This document shows, piece by piece, positions 15,493-17,235 of a DNA stretch of 17,235 nt; positions within the stretch are counted from its first letter, which is position 1; each line of letters starts with the position of its first letter. A program made the position numbers and the translations under genes. The stretch lies in contig JBEKYD010000160.1 in assembly GCA_049511335.1 (NCBI GenBank), positions 1 through 17,235 on the forward strand. The letters run 5' to 3'. Source of the stretch: JBEKYD01 sp049511335 (GTDB taxonomy: Bacteria; Acidobacteriota; Terriglobia; Bryobacterales; Bryobacteraceae). The notes beneath the pieces are model-generated. The model saw nothing but the letters and a program-made list of their open reading frames with translations. It made no database searches and had not been told where the DNA came from.

Positions 15493-16083
15493 ATGGAAAT
15501 CCGGCGTCGCCGTCTTCCGCACATCTACCCCGAAGGCAAACCCCTGTTCATTACGTGGCACCTCTTTGGCAGCCTGCCTCACAACCTTTACCCGCCACCG
15601 GAGAAACAGAGCGCCGGGCAGGCCTTCGTCTGGCGCGACCGATACCTGGATACAACCTGCTCGGGGCCGCTCTACCTCAAGCAGGAACCGGTCGCGCAAG
15701 TAGTCGTCGGGTCCATCCGACACGGCGCGGAACAACTGCAATACTACGATCTTCAGGCTTTTGTGGTAATGGCGAATCATGTGCACTTGCTGGTGCTGCC
15801 CCGGGTAAGCCCCAGCCGATTCGCGCAAACCGTGAAAGGCTACACGGCGCGAGAGGCGAATCGATTGCTGGGGCGCACAGGTCAGCCCTTCTGGCAGGCC
15901 GAGTCGTACGATCATTGGGTGCGCGATGACCGGGAATCGGACCGCATCAAAGCGTATATCGAGAACAACCCAGTGAAAGCTGGACTGGTGGCAAACGCCG
16001 AGGATTATCCCTGGTCCAGCGCGGCAAGAAAAGCCGAGACGACTCTCGGCTCAGCAGGCCCGACGGCCCGCGCCACGACGTAA
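15493..16083 (+). CDS. REP-associated tyrosine transposase (RAYT, IS200/IS605-like Y1 family)
   Basis: A 196-residue single-strand DNA transposase-like protein thought to mobilise REP hairpins. The family frame is complete: LFITWHLFGSLP near the N-terminus, FVVMANHVHLLVLP with the metal-binding HUH motif (H96-V-H98), ESYDHWVRD with the probable nucleophile Tyr139, and the diagnostic AYIENNPVKAGLVANAEDYP ending in WSS (residues 155-176). Residues about 180-196 (AETTLGSAGPTARATT) are encoded by the downstream REP itself, so the stop codon lies just past the repeat. The gene is flanked by inverted REPs. No ribosome-binding site is evident at ATG 15493. Domestication is typical of this family; whether it is active cannot be judged. 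Confidence 0.9.
   Translation: MEIRRRRLPHIYPEGKPLFITWHLFGSLPHNLYPPPEKQSAGQAFVWRDRYLDTTCSGPLYLKQEPVAQVVVGSIRHGAEQLQYYDLQAFVVMANHVHLLVLPRVSPSRFAQTVKGYTAREANRLLGRTGQPFWQAESYDHWVRDDRESDRIKAYIENNPVKAGLVANAEDYPWSSAARKAETTLGSAGPTARATT
16032..16076 (-). repeat. REP unit (reverse) overlapping the RAYT 3' end
   Basis: On the minus strand: GTGG foot (16073-16076), hairpin GCGGGCC-GTCG-GGCCTGC, then the AGCCGAGA (16032-16039) / TCTCGGCT (16044-16051) hairpin. It is inside the RAYT reading frame. Relative to the plus-oriented copies, paired stem positions change together (CCT/AGG here become GCC/GGC), which supports a selected hairpin. Confidence 0.88.
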
Positions 16084-16219
16084 ATGAACCAATGTCGGGG
16101 TAGGAGCGGACACTACGCGCATAGCGTTTGGATATGAACCACAACGCCGGAGCCAAGACGCGTCGCGCTCGATTCAGCACAGGCTAACGAAAAGAAGAAA
16201 GCCGGGAAAAGCGGGGCCT

Positions 16220-16225
16220 TATAAT
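16220..16225 (+). promoter_or_regulatory. -10 element of yqeY
   Basis: A perfect TATAAT ends 10 bases before the yqeY ATG. No convincing -35 is seen at 16-18 bases upstream. The predicted leader is only a few bases, so the message would be nearly leaderless; no Shine-Dalgarno is present. Confidence 0.45.
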
Positions 16226-16235
16226 AACAGACATC

Positions 16236-16682
16236 ATGCCCCTAATCGATCGCATCCAGCAGGACATGGTGGCAGCCATGAAAGGCAGGGAAGAAGCCCG
16301 TTTGAGCGCGCTACGCCTGATCAAAGCGGCGCTCATGAAACAGAAGGTGGATTCCCCCAAGCCGCTCGACGAAGCGGCCGAAATGCAGGTTCTCAAAGGG
16401 CTCATCAAGCAGCGCGCCGACGCCGCCGAAATGTTCCATAAGGGCGGGCGACCCGAACAGGCGCAAAAAGAAGAGGCCGAGCGCGCCTTGATCGAAACCT
16501 ATCTGCCGGCCGCAGCCACCGAAGCGGAGATCGAGGCAGCCATTGCCGCCGCGCTTTCCGAAACCGGGGTTACTTCGCTGAAGCAGATGGGCGTGGTCAT
16601 GAAAGCCGCCCAGGCCAAACTAGTGGGCAAGACCGTGGACGGAAAGTCGCTGAGCGAGAAAGTGAGGGCGCGGCTGCAATGA
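16236..16682 (+). CDS. yqeY: GatB/YqeY domain protein
   Basis: A 148-residue, mostly helical protein of the YqeY family, related to the C-terminal tRNA-binding tail domain of the GatB amidotransferase subunit; its own role is not established. Typical segments are an N-terminal helix DRIQQDMVAAMKGREEARLS with ALRLIKAAL, a middle stretch EMQVLKGLIKQRADAAEMFH, the loop GGRPEQAQKEEAE and LIETYLPAAATEAEI, and the conserved end GVTSLKQMGVVMKAAQAKL followed by GKTVDGKSLSEKVRARL. Length is normal. It overlaps the transporter gene by ATGA. A frameshifted fragment of a relative lies at 15204-15296. Confidence 0.92.
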   Translation: MPLIDRIQQDMVAAMKGREEARLSALRLIKAALMKQKVDSPKPLDEAAEMQVLKGLIKQRADAAEMFHKGGRPEQAQKEEAERALIETYLPAAATEAEIEAAIAAALSETGVTSLKQMGVVMKAAQAKLVGKTVDGKSLSEKVRARLQ

Positions 16683-17235
16683 CTCCCGTCAAACACCGGC
16701 CGTTCGTGCCGGACAACGTCAAAATGCGCGAGTTTACCCTGCGCGCGATCTTGCTGGGCCTGACCATGACGGTCGTCCTGGGCGCGGCCAATGCCTATCT
16801 CGGGCTGCGTGCCGGCCAGACCATCGCCGCCACCTATCCGGCCGCGGTGATCGGCATGGCCGTGCTGCGCCTGGGCAAGGGCACCATTTTGGAGGAGAAC
16901 ATCGCGCGTACCGCCGGCACCATCGGCGAATCGGTGGCCGCCGGCGCGGTCTTCACCTTGCCGGCCTTTTACCTTGCCCACGTATGGTTCCCACCCGCCA
17001 TTCCCAAGCACCTCGGCTTCTGGTCCGGCATGTGGGCTTTGGCGGCCGACCCGGCATATCTGAAGTCCACTGCGCTCATGATTGTGGGCGCCGTGCTGGG
17101 GGTGCTGTTCGTCTCCCTGATACAGCGCGTGATGGTGGAAGATCCCGAGCTTCCTTTTCCCGAATCGGTGGCGGCGGCAGAAATTCATAAAGCCGGGCAA
17201 ACCGGCGCCAGCGCGGCCAAGTACCTTTTCTACAA
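16679..17235 (+). CDS. OPT-family oligopeptide transporter, N-terminal part
   Basis: The first 185 residues of a proton-coupled OPT-type membrane transporter; the gene continues past the window end. It starts MTPVKHRPFVPDNVKMREFT, then a membrane segment with the family hallmark LGAANAYLGLRAGQTIAATY (about residues 35-54) and PAAVIGMAVLR. Further spans are about 82-102 (ESVAAGAVFTLPAFYLAHV) and about 130-150 (STALMIVGAVLGVLFVSLIQ), followed by the conserved loop ELPFPESVAAAEIHKAG. The start overlaps the yqeY stop (ATGA). The substrate could be peptides or a metal chelate and cannot be decided from this part. Confidence 0.85.
   Translation, partial: MTPVKHRPFVPDNVKMREFTLRAILLGLTMTVVLGAANAYLGLRAGQTIAATYPAAVIGMAVLRLGKGTILEENIARTAGTIGESVAAGAVFTLPAFYLAHVWFPPAIPKHLGFWSGMWALAADPAYLKSTALMIVGAVLGVLFVSLIQRVMVEDPELPFPESVAAAEIHKAGQTGASAAKYLFY

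Noticed and set aside
15297..15929. 210-residue frame starting in the RAYT tail
   Set aside because: Only its first codons are RAYT; after the REP it is an out-of-frame reading of the intact RAYT gene.
15341..16076. REP hairpins considered as a CRISPR array
   Set aside because: Units are inverted relative to each other, irregularly spaced and without unique spacers of constant length; no cas gene is present.

Overview
The window is high-GC bacterial chromosome. The gene content points to an Acidobacteriota-type genome, perhaps Bryobacterales/Solibacter-like: an argF-G-H-R operon, a C-terminal processing protease, an oversized acyl-CoA dehydrogenase with its own ETF chain, a PEP-CTERM protein and a REP/RAYT system. 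This lineage is an inference from gene style; no rRNA or other marker gene is present.

Layout. (1) 1-775 is a graveyard of mobile and accessory DNA: a disrupted 3' piece of a VapC-like PIN toxin gene, a 16-bp direct repeat, and the 3' end (domains V and VI) of a group II intron with no visible intron body. (2) 776-1317, minus strand, is a small coiled-coil plus winged-helix protein behind a near-consensus promoter that carries a perfect dyad. (3) 1382-5480 is the arginine operon argF-argG-argH-argR. A promoter overlaps two ARG-box-like sites, and the last gene encodes the ArgR repressor, so the operon should regulate itself. (4) 5524-8063 holds a minus-strand S41 protease, a small membrane protein on the plus strand, and a minus-strand MerR-type regulator with a dyad in its promoter. 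(5) 8422-14259 is a plus-strand block: large acyl-CoA dehydrogenase, ETF:quinone oxidoreductase with a Cys-rich ferredoxin tail, EtfB and a divergent EtfA. Together these can carry electrons from an acyl-CoA-like substrate through ETF to membrane quinone. (6) 14343-15074, minus strand, is a PEP-CTERM exported protein. (7) 15175-16083 is a repeat-rich section with a REP-associated tyrosine transposase (RAYT), flanking inverted REPs, the tail of a second RAYT copy and a decayed copy of the yqeY 3' end. (8) 16236-17235 is yqeY overlapping the start of an OPT-family transporter that runs off the window.

The most notable pattern is the REP/RAYT system. Five copies of one repeat are spread over the window: between argR and the protease gene, inside the acd-etf block, and three around the RAYT. 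Four are full length, with a GTGG-type foot, a hairpin whose stem bases covary between copies, and a second 8-bp hairpin. The copy between argR and the protease has only the foot and a weakened first hairpin. The two plus-orientation full copies end in TTTTC and look like intrinsic terminators, one of them inside the electron-transfer operon. At least two other palindromic repeat families also sit in intergenic gaps.
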